Assembly: GCF_018320785.1 (NCBI RefSeq)
Contig: NC_054876.1
Coordinates: forward strand, 24,140,212-24,204,211
Direction: 5' to 3'
Length of the DNA: 64,000 bases
Origin: Cheilinus undulatus
Lineage: Eukaryota; Chordata; Actinopteri; Labriformes; Labridae
Shown here: positions 10,915 to 38,532 of the stretch, in pieces
How positions within the stretch are numbered: position 1 is the stretch's first letter
Layout: each line of letters starts with the position of its first letter
Position numbers and translations under genes: made by a program
The notes under the pieces: generated by a model
What the model was told of the DNA's origin: nothing
Seen by the model: the letters and a program-made list of their open reading frames with translations, nothing else
Databases searched by the model: none

Positions 10915-13900
10915 CAGATAGATAGATAGATAGATAGATAGATACAGACAGACAGACAGATAGATCGATCCAAAATGACACAAAACTGTTGTGAATGCAA
11001 AACAGTGGAATTTAAAATGCAATAAAAAGGATTCGATTACTCATGATAAAAAACTGTAATCATTTGACATCCGTAGTTTGAATTTATTAAACCGTATTAT
11101 TATCAATGTTTGTTAAAAAAAAAAAAAAAAAATGTTTGCACTGCTTGCCTGTAGAGGTCAGTGACTCGTTCATTATTTCAGTAAAGACAGTTTTTTTATT
11201 ACCTTTTGCAGGTTTACCTGTGCTATTATTGGATCCCCAGACCACAGGCTCACTCCAGCCACTCCAGAAATCAGACCTTGCACAGTTGTTGTCCATTCTG
11301 CTCTGTACTTTTGCCTCATATCTGCAATGGCTGCAGGGTAGGTTAATGCAGTGACTCTGCTTCCCGACACTGATTTGAGTGGTCTGTGGATGAAAGAGGA
11401 GATAAGATAGCAAAGGCCAAAGGATGCTGAAAATTACTGAAAAGAGGGACAGGAAATTGAAAAGGGTCAGTTCTGCCTACCTCCCACTCGTTGTTGTTGA
11501 TCCTGTAGGAAACCCTGCTCTCCACGCATGAGCTGTTGGTCTGGTTCCAGTACAGCCACAAGTTAGAGTCAGGCTCCATTTTGATGGTCACGTTTGTGGG
11601 TGGATATAAGATGACTGAAGATGAAAGAATTCATTCAGTGAGAGACTGTGATGACAGGGTGTCAATTTGGTTTTGTTTTTAAAAGTCTGTTTTAATGACA
11701 CCAACTTTAAAATTTGGCATTGAAAATAAAACTGAAAGTTCTGATTTATCATTTAAAAATGTATTACGTTGAATAAAAATGATTTTCCATTCATTGATTT
11801 TCCTTCCTGCAAATTAAGTTCTCAACTGGTGCGCCATAACCCAAAAGAAAAGTTAGTCACAGAACTTTTATCAGTGGGTCACAAATGCGTGCCTGGTAAC
11901 CCTGCACACAGAGTGGCTGGGCCCCTCAAAAACCAAGAGACCTGTCTTGCTAAACTTTATTGATGATATTAAAACAAGTGTTTTGGATAAGTAGCATTGG
12001 TGCTAGCATCCTGGCTATTTATTTGTGCTAGTTTTAAACCCCTTTCTACCATGTTTCTGCCCTTTTTCCCTACATCTTTTGTCACTTCAAACCCAATTTT
12101 GGTGCTTCTTTGTGCCTCTTTTTCACTAACCCATTTTGCCGATTTTTACCCATTTTTGACACTTACTGCCACCATGAACCAATTTTAGCCACCTTTTACC
12201 CATTTTTGAAATTGTTTTGCTTCACATTTTTGGCACTTTTATCGCAATTTCGCTGTGCCTATTTCATTACTTCATTTTTTTGCTACTTTTTGCTCATATT
12301 TGACACTTTTTACCACTTTCACCCAGTTTTGCAGCTGTTCATCCATTTTGCCAACCCATTTCAGTCACCTTTTGCCCATTGTTGCCACTTCTATCTGGCA
12401 CTTTTATTGCACTTTTGCCCATTGGTCATTTTTTTAGCCACTCTTAACCCTTTTTATCACTTTCTTCTCATTTTTGCCACTTTAACCCATTTTTGCTGCT
12501 TTATGCCCATAAGTCCCTATTTTTGCACATTATTGCCCTTATCAACCCATTTTAGCCACCTTTGCCCATTTTTGCCTAACCTGACACGCCAGATGGATTC
12601 ATTTCACACATCCATCTGGAAAACCTTCAATACTAAGTGTTTGGGAAAGGGCAGAGGCTTTGAAAAAATACTTGGAGTGTGATTGGATGAACGTTCTGTC
12701 TGTCACATCTCTACAGTCCAATCAACATGGCTACTATGGACATGTAAATACTCAACTTTTGATGTTTTTGAAAAGAAAAAACTTAGTGCTGTTCTTTGTT
12801 CTTCTTTTAACGAAGAAATGTCTTCATGTTCTGATTAAACAGGCGCTTTAGCAGCATCCACACTAATGTCTTCTGCCATAATTGCACCGGCCTCCTGTTG
12901 CTGATTGCTTACATCACGACTTTGCTGCGTACTGCCCCTCATTGCTGATTGGTCCTGTCACTTTCCCAAACGGTTCAGACAGGAGCTTTGCAAGACGGAT
13001 TTGCCAGTGAGAAACACAGAAATGGGTATATCCATCTGCTTTGCAAGGCACTTGTATGGCACTTTTACTGCTTTTGCCCATTTATGTCACTTTTTGGTTG
13101 CTTTTAACCCTTTTTGTCACTTTCTTCTTATTTTTGTGACTTTTTTGCCACTTTAACCCATTTCAGCTGCTTTTTGCCCATAACTGACACTTAAGTTATC
13201 AATTTAAACCTTTTTGGCTGCTTTTTGCTCTTTATGCCAGTTTTTGCCCCTGGCAATGCATTTTAGCCACCTTTGCCCATTTTGCCTTTATTTTGTCACT
13301 TAAACCATTTTTTCTGCTCTTCGTCCATTTTTGCCACTATTAACCCATTTTGCCAATTCTTTTTGGAACTTTAATTGCAGTTTTGCCACTTTATGCCCAT
13401 TTTGGGTAATTTTTGCTACTTTTAACCCATTTTTGCAGCTTTTTTCCATTTTTTTTGTTTTTGCCTCTCTTCATAATTTTTCAATAATTTCTGTTAAAGT
13501 TGTCTTACTTCTTTTCTAATTTATTGCCCGACATTCTGACGTTTGTGCACATCATGACTTTGTTTTTAAGTCTGACATTATTTTTCTAATCATTTAGTTC
13601 AGTGTTCCTGTTCACATTGTTAACATTACCGAATAAAGGTAATTCTGCTTCAAGATAAGGGGTTCACATTTTGAAAACACTGTACTATATGATTTAACGT
13701 ATAAATAATTTTTGTCGCTTTGATAAGAGTGATTATTATTCAGGTTAAAAATAAAATATGGTTATCACAGCTTAACTTCCCAATGGGCCATGATTTTGCA
13801 GAACCTATATGGGCCCCCAGTTTGGCTGGGACCCAGAAAGCTCTCCCCTTTATTCCCTCTTACGGCTTGCCTTGTGGGCAACAGCAAAGATACAAAGGTG

Positions 13901-16652
13901 TCAAAAAGTGTATGAAGAACATGTTAGATTTGCTCTGTCTCTTTGTTATGAACCAACTGAGGTCCACACTGCTCTATGTTTCATTATTTTAAATGTCAAA
14001 AACATTTGAAATTTGGATCAAAATTTCTCTTGAAGGAGTTGCTGGTGACCGTACTAGTTAAGAACTCACTGCTTTAGGTGATGGCTGCAATTTTAAATTG
14101 CACCCCACTAGGTAAGCATACCTTTATTTTTAAGGTCATGCGTCTGTGTCCGATTGTTGCTGCCATCTACCAGTGTGGTGGTAAATGTATGGAACCTGTT
14201 GATTAAGTTGGTGTATGGCTGGTTGCATCCAATGTTTGTGCCATTTTCTGACAGGTATCTGGCACACGCAGTCATTTTTTTCTCCTTGAAGAACCTGAAA
14301 AAAATAAATGCACGCACAGCTTAGTAAAATAAACAAACATATCAATTTTGGATGTTGCACCATTTAGTCATCTTTAGCAGGAACCTAAAGGAAATGTTCA
14401 AAGTGGTTCACAAAAATCTGCACATCTTAATAGCCTGTGACAGGAGATATGTACTTGGTTTATCCTGTTATTGTATGTTACACTTTTCTTGCATGATTTT
14501 GTTAACATTGTACACTGTAAGACCTAACAGTAAAAGGGTGTTTAGATGTGAGTTGCGTTACCATAAAAATTCAAAAATCTATTTCAGATCTATTTTTCTG
14601 AGTTGGTAGAACACAATTCTAGGCTGACTGAACAGTACTCGACCATTTAAAGTAGTTTTTTTTGTCATTCCCTTATTTGCATGGTTTTGCCAGAATGCCT
14701 TTAGGCACTTTTGCACCTTGACTGAAGTTGCCCTCTCAGTTTAAGAGCTCCAGTTGGTCCTTGCCAACTCTTTACGCCTGTCCACGGCAAACCAGACATG
14801 GGAGGAGAAGACGGTATCAGCCTGACATGTAACTTTGGCATTGTATTAGCTACAGTCCTGTGGTATATTCATCATACCCCTGGGTTTCAAGTGTAGTCCT
14901 GATAAATCTCTAGCCCTTAAATCAAAAGAGAACTGGAATACCCTCAACTGACATAAACGTGCAAAGGGGAAAGGCTCAGATGAGGGCTAAGGGGTAGAAA
15001 TGGGATTGGTCCTAACACTGGTGGATCAACACTGTCAAGTAATCCATCACTGAAGACCATTTCAATCGGAACAGAGTTAAAATTACACTTTGGGAGTTAA
15101 AATCAACTCAGAGATATTTAACCCTGAGATATCAACGCTCTCTATGTATACATCAGCTGTCTTGGGATGTGCCGTGGAATCATTCTCTCTCCATCTGCTA
15201 CTGTGTAGTCAGCAGAGGTGGAAAAAGCACAAGAGTGCTATACTCTAAAAGTATAATTACTCTGGTTAAAACTAACTTAAGTGGAAGTAAAAGTACTGAT
15301 TTGAAAATGTTCTCAAAAAGTACAAGTACCTAAAAACACTACTCAATTACAGTAATTTCAGTTAATGTAGCTAATTAGTTACTTTCCACCCCTGACGCTT
15401 TGTACTTTATAAGAGGTGCCTCAAAATATTTTGTTCATTGGCTATGGTTACTTTTACCAAACTGGGGAAGGGTCTCATCTTGGTCTTTGACGGGGGCCTT
15501 TGATTACTTCAACTGGCCCGGAGATAGAAAAGTCGATGAAAGACAAGGTCTCACCCTTCAGATTCCCCATTTTCATTTAACAAAACAAATTACAGTTGAC
15601 ATGACTGAACAGAGAACTTACATTTAGAATTGATTTACAGCAAAGCTTGCTTTAGTTTTTCAATAAACATTTCTAACGTTCATTTTATTTTTTTGAAAGA
15701 TTTGTATCAGTAGCCATAGACATGCTTAAATCAACATCTACCCAGACTATATCTTAAAATAAATGGAAACTGGAAGCTTGTTGAAATGAGAAATAAACTA
15801 AACAGATTTAAAAAATAAGCAGCCTATAGGATTCCTGCTGTTTTGAGAAAAGGCGCGTTAGATCACTCATTTGGGTAACATTAATTATCACACTAACAAA
15901 TTCAGATCATGATTGTGTAAATAAAAAAGGCTGCATTCTTGAGAAAATGAGAAAGTGAAATATTGTGAATGTTATCAAGTGAAAAGTTTGCTAGTAGTTT
16001 GATGTTTCTGTATTTCAGGTGTAGTCTGTCTGGGTTGCTGTCACAAATACAAACCAGCCATAGAAGGTGTAATTGCCCTGTGGAGCCTCCAGTTTGTTCC
16101 ACAAACACTGGACGTATTGCAGATGCACCACCACACAGTCCACATCTGATAGAGACACCAAAGAGTGAAAAACAACAGCAGAAAACTCAATTAAAATCAT
16201 CAGAATTTCGCATTGATATTGACCTTCACAGCCAGCAGTCTGTCCACCTACAGACAATTACACAGAAATAGTCAGGAAATAGCTGTATGTGACGTGGGGG
16301 AATTTACCAAAACGAAGTTTCATATTGAAAGTAAGGCTTGACAATTACCTCCTTAATTTTAGTATTCAAGTAATTACTGGCAAAGGTTGGCAAATATACA
16401 GCCACATTTTTCAAATGTATAAAGATTTGTTTTCATAAGGACCCAGAGTTTAGAAAACTAAACAAACAAAGAACAAAAAACAGAATCACATCAAGAAATA
16501 CAGAAGACTAAATCTGCCAGGGGTCCTTAAAAATGTATACTTAGCACACTTCTAAAGGTTTAGAATATTATTCTATAAATGCTCTTACCAGGGAGTTGTT
16601 TGGCAAGCACAGGTCCGATGAGACAGAAAAACAGACACAGTCGAATCGACAT
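8470..16652 (-). CDS. il2rg: common cytokine receptor gamma chain, complete, eight exons
   Basis: Exons (minus): 16652-16589, 16145-16055, 14294-14122, 11614-11481, 11383-11218, 10743-10641, 9314-9254, 8679-8470; phases close throughout, 1002 nt, 333 aa. Signal peptide about 1-17; fibronectin-like D1 with cysteines 25/35 and 62/75; D2 with WSGWS at 194-198; membrane segment about 219-240; Box1-like IPVVPKPA at 250-257; tail with FKPNYNERACTVREY, close to the mammalian gamma-chain tail. The protein pairs with the IL-2/4/7/9/15/21 receptor chains and signals through JAK3. The intron 2 donor is a weak GTTTGT, chosen because it alone keeps frame into exon 3. The serine-rich tail (SDSESSASSTSSVTTD) lengthens the C-terminus. 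Position next to snx12 matches the human neighbourhood and supports il2rg; teleosts can have two paralogues and I cannot say which this is. Confidence 0.9.
9468..10492. mobile_element. hAT-type non-autonomous element in il2rg intron 6
   Basis: Begins TAGGGGTGTAACGGTT and ends AACCGTTACACCCCTA, a perfect 16-base inverted terminus. Flanks are CTTACATT (9460-9467) and CTTGCATT (10493-10500), an 8-bp target duplication with one mismatch. About 1 kb, no transposase. It lies between the il2rg membrane-span exon and the Box1 exon. Confidence 0.8.
10857..10970. repeat. GATA tetranucleotide microsatellite with GACA tail
   Basis: About 28 near-perfect GATA/GACA units in il2rg intron 5, ending with a GACAGACAGACA block. 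The translated YLSIYLSI reading frame across it is an artefact of the repeat. Confidence 0.95.
11117..11133. repeat. poly(A) run
   Basis: Homopolymer A run in il2rg intron 5, close to the D2 exon. No other feature is attached to it. Confidence 0.8.
11870..13900 (+). repeat. interspersed repeat with internal TTTTGCCACTTTAACCCA-like tandem array, copy A
   Basis: From about 12035 to 13480 the sequence is a degenerate array of units such as TTTTGCCACTTTAACCCA. The edges (for example CCCTGCACACAGA near 11900 and the block around 13720-13860) match the reverse complement of 21480-22110, so this is one family with a tandem-array core. The array is interrupted by a separate element at 12577-13048. 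All of it sits in il2rg intron 3. Long reading frames in it are low-complexity artefacts. Confidence 0.7.
12577..13048. mobile_element. short deletion derivative of the 5271-7780 element
   Basis: The first part starts TAACCTGACACG, then a 10-bp stem hairpin around CCAGATGGAT, and the last part ends TCCATCTGCTTTGCAAGG. Sequence in between matches the reverse complement of both outer arms of the 5271-7780 element but lacks its middle, including the nested 5796-7214 insert. It is inserted in the tandem array of copy A. Confidence 0.65.
14510..15140. mobile_element. diverged relative of the 5796-7214 element
   Basis: Shares CCAGAATGCCTTTAGGCACT (14690) and TGAAGTTGCCCTCTCA (14723) with the nested element at 5796-7214, in the same order and orientation. 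Begins near ACACTGTAAGACC. Boundaries are approximate. It lies in il2rg intron 2. Confidence 0.45.
15213..15394. mobile_element. short inverted-repeat element with CAGAGGTGGAAA end
   Basis: Starts CAGAGGTGGAAA and ends TTTCCACCCCTG. The interior has repeated AAAAGTAC-like motifs (AAGTACAAGTACCTA). It resembles a common fish MITE. No clear target duplication. It lies in il2rg intron 2. Confidence 0.6.
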
Positions 16653-16780
16653 CGTGGTAAACTTCAAGGAAACAGGATGAACTCGCTCTACTTCTATAGC
16701 TGAGTGGCAGTTCTCATTTCCTTGTTTGCTAGCTTCTCGCTCATTGGTTTTCCTGTCAGGGTTGCAGAACAAGATAAAAT
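16653..16780 (-). promoter_or_regulatory. il2rg 5'UTR and proximal promoter candidate
   Basis: On the minus strand just upstream of the start there is an AACCAATGAG motif (CCAAT-type) and several GGAA cores of ETS type (AGGAAAACC, AAGGAAATG), compatible with a lymphoid promoter. These are motif matches only; the start site is unknown. Confidence 0.3.
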
Positions 16781-16959
16781 GAATATGTATGCTGCATAGT
16801 GACTAATGTGTGAACACATGAGACCATACTTGATTCACTATAGAACATAACATATCAGATGTTGAAACTGAGAACTGAACATTTCATGAAAAACATTAGC
16901 TCCTTTTTAATTTGATTGCAGCAGCATTTCTCAGAAAAGTAGAAACAGGGCCATGTTTA

Positions 16960-19262
16960 CCATTGTGTAGCATTTCCTCTTCTTTTAACAAAAGTCTGGA
17001 AATTTCTGGGAAGTGAGGAGAACAGTTGCTGGAGTTTTGGAAGAAACTGGAGTTTCTTGTCTGATGTAGAATTTAAGCTACTCAACAATCTGGGGGTCTT
17101 GCCGGGTTTTTAATTTTATGATGTACATAATGTTTTCTATAGGTGAAAGAAAGGTCTGGACTGCAGGTAGGCCACTTCAGCACCTGGTCTCTCCTACTGC
17201 GAAGCTATGCTGTTGACATGGTTTGGGTGTGTGATTTAGCATTGTCTTACTGTAATATGCAAGGCCTTCCCTAAAAAAGACATTTTCAGGATGAGAGCAT
17301 ATGTTGCTGTAAACCCTTCATATACTTTTCAGCATTGATCGTGCAATTTCAGATGTATAAGCTACCCATGCAACCCCATACCATCAGAGATGCAGGCTTT
17401 TAAACTGTGCATTGATAACAAGCGGGATAGTCCCTTTCCTCTTCGTGCCTCCTACAGATTGTGTGTTTTTAGCAGGCTTTAAGTTTCTGGCATGCTACAC
17501 TGTGCAACATGAATCTAATGCAAAATCAAGTTTGATGTGTGCAGATTGTACAACGACAACTCTTACTAAACACTGCTGAACTGTAGGCAACGCGACGCTG
17601 GTATGCAAGAAATAAATGCCATTAGTGTGCGTCATCCATCTATGCTGCCAGTGCCATGGCAAATAATGAAGCAAGCAACAACACTTTTGTAATTGTAGTG
17701 TTCACATGCTTAGAAAAATGTATGAGGTGGAGATTTTCCTTATTTATTGTTATGTAATTTCTTGTTGCAGTCCAGTTGGTTTGTTAGTCGTAGCAGCAGC
17801 CTTTCAGAATTGTATCCCAGGCTTTTTTGGTCACAAGACCATGACCATGGCCGTCTGTCAACGTCTGTCAACCTGTCTCCCAGTGTGATGTAGGACCACT
17901 GTTTTCAGAGCCATGACCAAAGGTACCGCCACCACTGGTCATCTTTCAACTGGGACAGCCCAGAATTGCACAGTGTATACTGGGCTTTAGTCCAAAAGAC
18001 ACTGCATACATTGTTTCTGGAAAGAATCTCAAATTTTGATTCATCTCACCACAGAACAGTTTACCAGTTTGTAAAAATGCAATATTGACCTTTGGCTTGT
18101 CCCTTCTCCATTCCTGAATTGTACCACAATTTTTAGATATTTTTTTCCAGACTGATGAACCTCTGCCAATCTTTTTTTTTTTTTTTCAACACTCTTTTAA
18201 TTTGATTTTTGGCACTTAATTTAACAAAAATTTCACATTTGTTACGGAGCATGTGTGCATTCTGACATTGGCAAACCATATCACTGATAGGAATAACAAA
18301 GGCGGTAACAATAGTTATAATAAAAGATAATCTGATCAAAGACAAACCAACATAAAGCTAAAAATGATAATAATAATAAATATAATAATAATAATAATAG
18401 TAAACAGATGATTAAACAAAGGAATAAATGACGTAAAAATAAAAGGTATCATAATAACAATAACAATAAAATTGAGATATAGACATACACAAATATATAC
18501 ATACACATAGACACATACATTTGTACAGAGATAACAAAAAAAAAAAACGAAAAATTTTTAGAAAAAGGATAAATAGATAACATAAATAAATAGATAAACA
18601 CAGTCTAGCAATGTTACCGAACAAAAAGAAATCAAATAATAAACAGAGGAGAGATTCATTATTAACCATATTAGTCATCAGGATAAATGTACCAATATAC
18701 TACAAATATGTATAGAAAATGTATGAAATAGAAAATGTCAATTTGCATATGAGAAAGAGAACTTTTATGGAATAAAAATAAGAATACGCAAATGCCGAAT
18801 CCAAGATTGGTATTAAATAATGTACCAATACGTGCCAAAATACAAAAGGATATGTGTAGATATACATTAACCAGAACATACTAATAGAAGAAAGAACCTC
18901 TGCCAATCTTTACTGCTGAGAGACTCTGCCTCTCTAAAATGCTCTTTTTATACCCAGTCATTCTACTGGTCTTTTGTTCTGTTAAACTGATTCATAGTAA
19001 AATGCTCCTCCAGCTGATTTCCACTTGTACCACTTAATTTTTCAGTCTTTTGTTGCCCCATCCCTACTATTTTGAGATGTATTGCTGCCAACAAATAAAA
19101 AAAGCTATTATCTTTCATGAAATAGTAAAATATCTGACTTTCAACATCTTATATGATGATTATGTGCTATTATGAGTAAAATATGGGTTTATGTGATTTG
19201 CAGATCATTGCATTCTGTTTTTTTTCACAGTGCCCCAATGTTTGGGGTATTGGGCTTGCATC
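16960..19262. mobile_element. old dispersed repeat, interrupted by a retroposed insert
   Basis: The stretch has no gene. Its right part (about 19020-19262), with GGGTTTATGTGATTTGC and an end rich in TTTTTTTTCACAGTGCCCC, resembles a DNA-transposon-type repeat common in fish genomes, recognised from memory. The left part continues the same decayed element. It is split by an insertion at 18175-18893. Left boundary is uncertain. Confidence 0.4.
18175..18893 (-). mobile_element. retroposed insert with 18-bp target duplication
   Basis: GAACCTCTGCCAATCTTT occurs at 18157-18174 and again, without mismatch, at 18894-18911. Between them the insert starts with a T run (a poly(A) tail on the minus strand). 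Long target duplication plus poly(A) is the signature of target-primed reverse transcription by a LINE. The body is AT-rich with several ATA/AATA runs and no recognisable protein, so the source transcript is unidentified. Confidence 0.8.
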
Positions 19263-20064
19263 AAAAATATCAAAATGTGCTCATATGATCCTGGAAAAGT
19301 CATTATGATAAATTAAAGCTATAACATGTGAACTTAAAGCAGAGAGATGATATAGTGCTATAGTAGATGCATTCATCAAGGAGGTCCACTGAAATTTCAG
19401 TCAAGTTAAGATACAGATGAAAGCAAACAGAAGGTAACATCTGTAAATAAAGATGGAGCTGTTTAAGAGTATGGATTTAAGTTAAATGTAAGTTTTGATC
19501 TTCAGAATGTATTTTGAATATATGCACGTGTTTGGAGCAAAAAAGAAGGTGAATATGTGAGAAAACTTCTGAGTGCTGGTAAAAAAACAAAAAAACAAAA
19601 AAACAAAAAAAAAAAAAAAAAAAACTGCTTTGTGGGTTTCCTGTCAAAGGAACTTGCTTCAGTATAAAGATCAAGAGAGGAAATCTACATCTCAAGTTTC
19701 GTAGAAAAAGACAAATTACTAATTCAATTTAAATAACCAAACACATTTGATCATCAATATTCTTCCTATCTGTATAATAATAAAATAATAATGATCATAA
19801 TAATAAAAGTAATAATAATTATACATTATATCTCAAGTGCTTTTCAGAGATACTCAAAGACACTTTGCATGAGTTAAAAAGTTAAACAGTATTATATAGC
19901 AGAACAGTGAGACAATAAAAGGCTTGTTTAAAAAGATGAGTCTTAGGTGAGTCGGAATTCTTTTTAGTGTATTTGTATTTTTTTGTATTTTTTTTTGGTA
20001 GTGTTTAAAAATAGATAGCCATTCACCTTTGATTAAGTTTATTTTAGGGGTAGGTATTGAGCTA
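19263..20064. other. intergenic, low-complexity runs
   Basis: Contains an A-rich run with CAAAAAAA units (about 19580-19624), a TAA/ATAA-rich stretch (19775-19820) and T runs near 19980. No gene seen. Confidence 0.5.
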
Positions 20065-20770
20065 CAGAGCCTATGAAAAGTTTTTACCTCCTTGGATCTT
20101 TTACCCTTTTGCTGATTTTATAAATCAGTCATGGACGGTATACTTTCGGCTTTTTTGATCTAAAAAAAAAACCTCTTTTAGATCAAAGTGAAAAACAGAT
20201 TTCTACAAAATAATGCCAATTACTTTGAAATATGTAAGGTAAAATAAGTGATTGCATAAATATTCACCCTCTTAAAAGTGACTGTAGTCTCACAACTAGT
20301 AAAATGAGGATCACATGAATGCAGTGAATGTGTCTCAATTGATTGTAGTAGAAAGACACCTGTGTCTGGAGGGTCCAGTCATTGGTAAATCAGTATTCCT
20401 GGCTACCATTACACCATGAAGACAAAAGAACACTCCAAGCATAAATCAGGGGATTGATAAAAAAAAATCCAAAGCACTGAACACCCCCCAGGGTTCAGTT
20501 AAATTCATCATCAAGAAATGGAAACAATATGGTGCAAGTGTAAATCTGCTTGGATCAGGCAGTCCTAACAAACTGAGTGACTGTGCAAGAAGAAGACAAG
20601 TCAGGGAAGACACCAAGATGCCTATAACTACTCTGAAGGAGTTCCAAGCTTCATCCGCTCAGATGGGAGAGACTCTGTATCCAACAAGAGAAACAAGAAA
20701 ACTCTGTAGGTTAGTGGGAGAAAGTTCTTTGGTCTGATGAGACCAAAATGGTGCCTGTTTGACCATTAGA
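20065..20770 (+). mobile_element. Tc1-like transposon fragment, 5' part
   Basis: The left end (CTATGAAAAGTTTTTACC, then CTTGGATC) and internal blocks match the left part of the element at 26033. It keeps the stretch TTTGGTCTGATGAGACCAAA encoding the first part of the catalytic core and then stops matching. Several frame breaks; non-functional. Confidence 0.6.
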
Positions 20771-21478
20771 CAAGAAGCTAGGTTTGACCTTAATGCAAAG
20801 TGCAATTCAAAAGATAATTGTTGATTTTTTATTATGTTGCATAAAGTGCCAATGTAAACTTTGCTAAATGTTTGACAAGTTGTTGACTGCATGGCAAATT
20901 TTGTTGTATATAGTAAAAAAAAAAAAAAAAACCTCACACACAGCCAGTGATTTTCCACTAGATGTAAGTGTTACATAGATTAATATATATTTTTTTTTAA
21001 ATGAAACCCTTAACCCCATGTCTGTCTGTAATGAAAGGAGATTTTATTTTTACTCTTAATCTTTCACACTTCGCTTTATCTTGTTTCCTGTTAATCTGCT
21101 TTTTTGGTGCTTGCATGTTTGACTTTTCAAGGCTACTCATGTGAACAGAATCTTTCAGCTACAGATTGTTCTCTTGTTCAAACAAAATAAGAAAAAATGT
21201 TTAAAAACTGTTCAAATAAAACATTCAAATTTGAGCATGTAATATTTTTTTATCAATGAATGAAGAGGGCAGTCGGTTTTAACAAAGTTGTGAATACTCT
21301 GTCATGATATACAGTTTACAAACCAATCAATCAATCAATAGATATAAATATTATATATTAGAATATCTGGTTATGAATGAGAATTATTTTTTTCCACTGT
21401 ATCCTGTGTGATTCTTTCTATCAAGTTGTATATTTTCAGGCAATTTCATCGTGCCATAGAGACAAGGCTGCCCATAAG
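20771..21478. other. intergenic, no gene seen
   Basis: AT-rich with a poly(A) run at about 20915-20931 and a short AATC repeat near 21325-21340. Nothing else recognised. Confidence 0.5.
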
Positions 21479-21479
21479 G

Positions 21480-22140
21480 AGAGATAAAGGGGAGGGCCAA
21501 GCCAAACTGGGGGTCCATGGAGGTCTGCAAAATTATGGTCCACTGAAAAGTTAAGATGTGATAACCATATTTTATTTTTTAGCCTGAATAATGACTACTC
21601 TTATCAAAGACACAAAAAGTATGTTAATTATTTATGATGTAGGACAGTACAGCCTTCTCGAAACAGAAATAACTAAATAACTGAAAAAAGGCAAAAAATT
21701 AAAAAAAGCAAAAGGGGCCAGAGAGGGGTGGAAAGGTTAAAAAAAAAGTGGCAGAAATTGTCTAAAAGCAGCAAAAATGGGTTAAAGTGTCAAAAAAGTG
21801 GCAAGATTGAGCAGAAATCGGCAAAAGGGTTAAAACTGGCAAAAAAAACCAGCTAAAACTGGTAAAGTGATGTAAGAGTGCCTAAAAGAAGCGGCAAAAA
21901 TGGATGAACGACAGCAAAAAATGGGCAAAAAGAGGTTAAAGTGGTGAAAAAAGTGAAACAGAGCAGAAAGTGGATGCTAGCATCAATTCTACTTATCCAA
22001 CACACATACATTGATATTATTAATAAGTTACATCTGGCCTGGGACGGGCCCATTTTCTGGGTTTTTTTAAGAGCCCAGCCAGTTCTGTGTGCAGGGCTAC
22101 CCTGCATGTAGATTTGCAACACAGCAGTCGCCCTGAATCC
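21480..22140 (-). repeat. interspersed repeat, copy B (minus orientation)
   Basis: Reverse-oriented relative of 11870-13900. It has units such as GGCAAAAATGGGTTAAAG in 21660-21970, and edges matching copy A (TCTGTGTGCAGGG near 22083; the block around 21500-21650). The core is shorter than in copy A. It ends only some 190 bases before the slc9a6 start codon. Confidence 0.65.
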
Positions 22141-22149
22141 TTCAAACTC

Positions 22150-22327
22150 CATGGAGGGTCGCTGTTGGTCTCTGATACACTTTTATTTTGAAACCGGATG
22201 TCTCGTTGTTTTGGTAACGGCTGCGGAAGGAGCTGTCATTGCTCTGCTCTTCAAGCCGATTTCTCATTTCCTATCTAAAGCCATCCAAATTTAAACGACA
22301 AATGTAACTGTTTAACAAAGAGACACT
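22150..22327 (+). promoter_or_regulatory. slc9a6 5'UTR and proximal promoter
   Basis: A short unique stretch between repeat copy B and the slc9a6 ATG. It contains ACCGGATGT (ETS-type site, about 22193-22201) and GTAACGGCTGCGGAAG, and has no TATA box. Assigned by position. Confidence 0.35.

Positions 22328-38532
<16,205 letters not shown>

Noticed and set aside
10541-10981. Minus-strand 146-residue frame with YLSIYLSIYLS repeats
   Set aside because: The repeated part is the GATA microsatellite read in one frame; only 10641-10743 is real coding sequence (il2rg exon 6).
12110-12682. Long plus-strand frame of 190 codons
   Set aside because: It lies in the degenerate TTTTGCCACTTTAACCCA array; composition is Phe/Leu/His/Pro low complexity and it has no homology or splice context.
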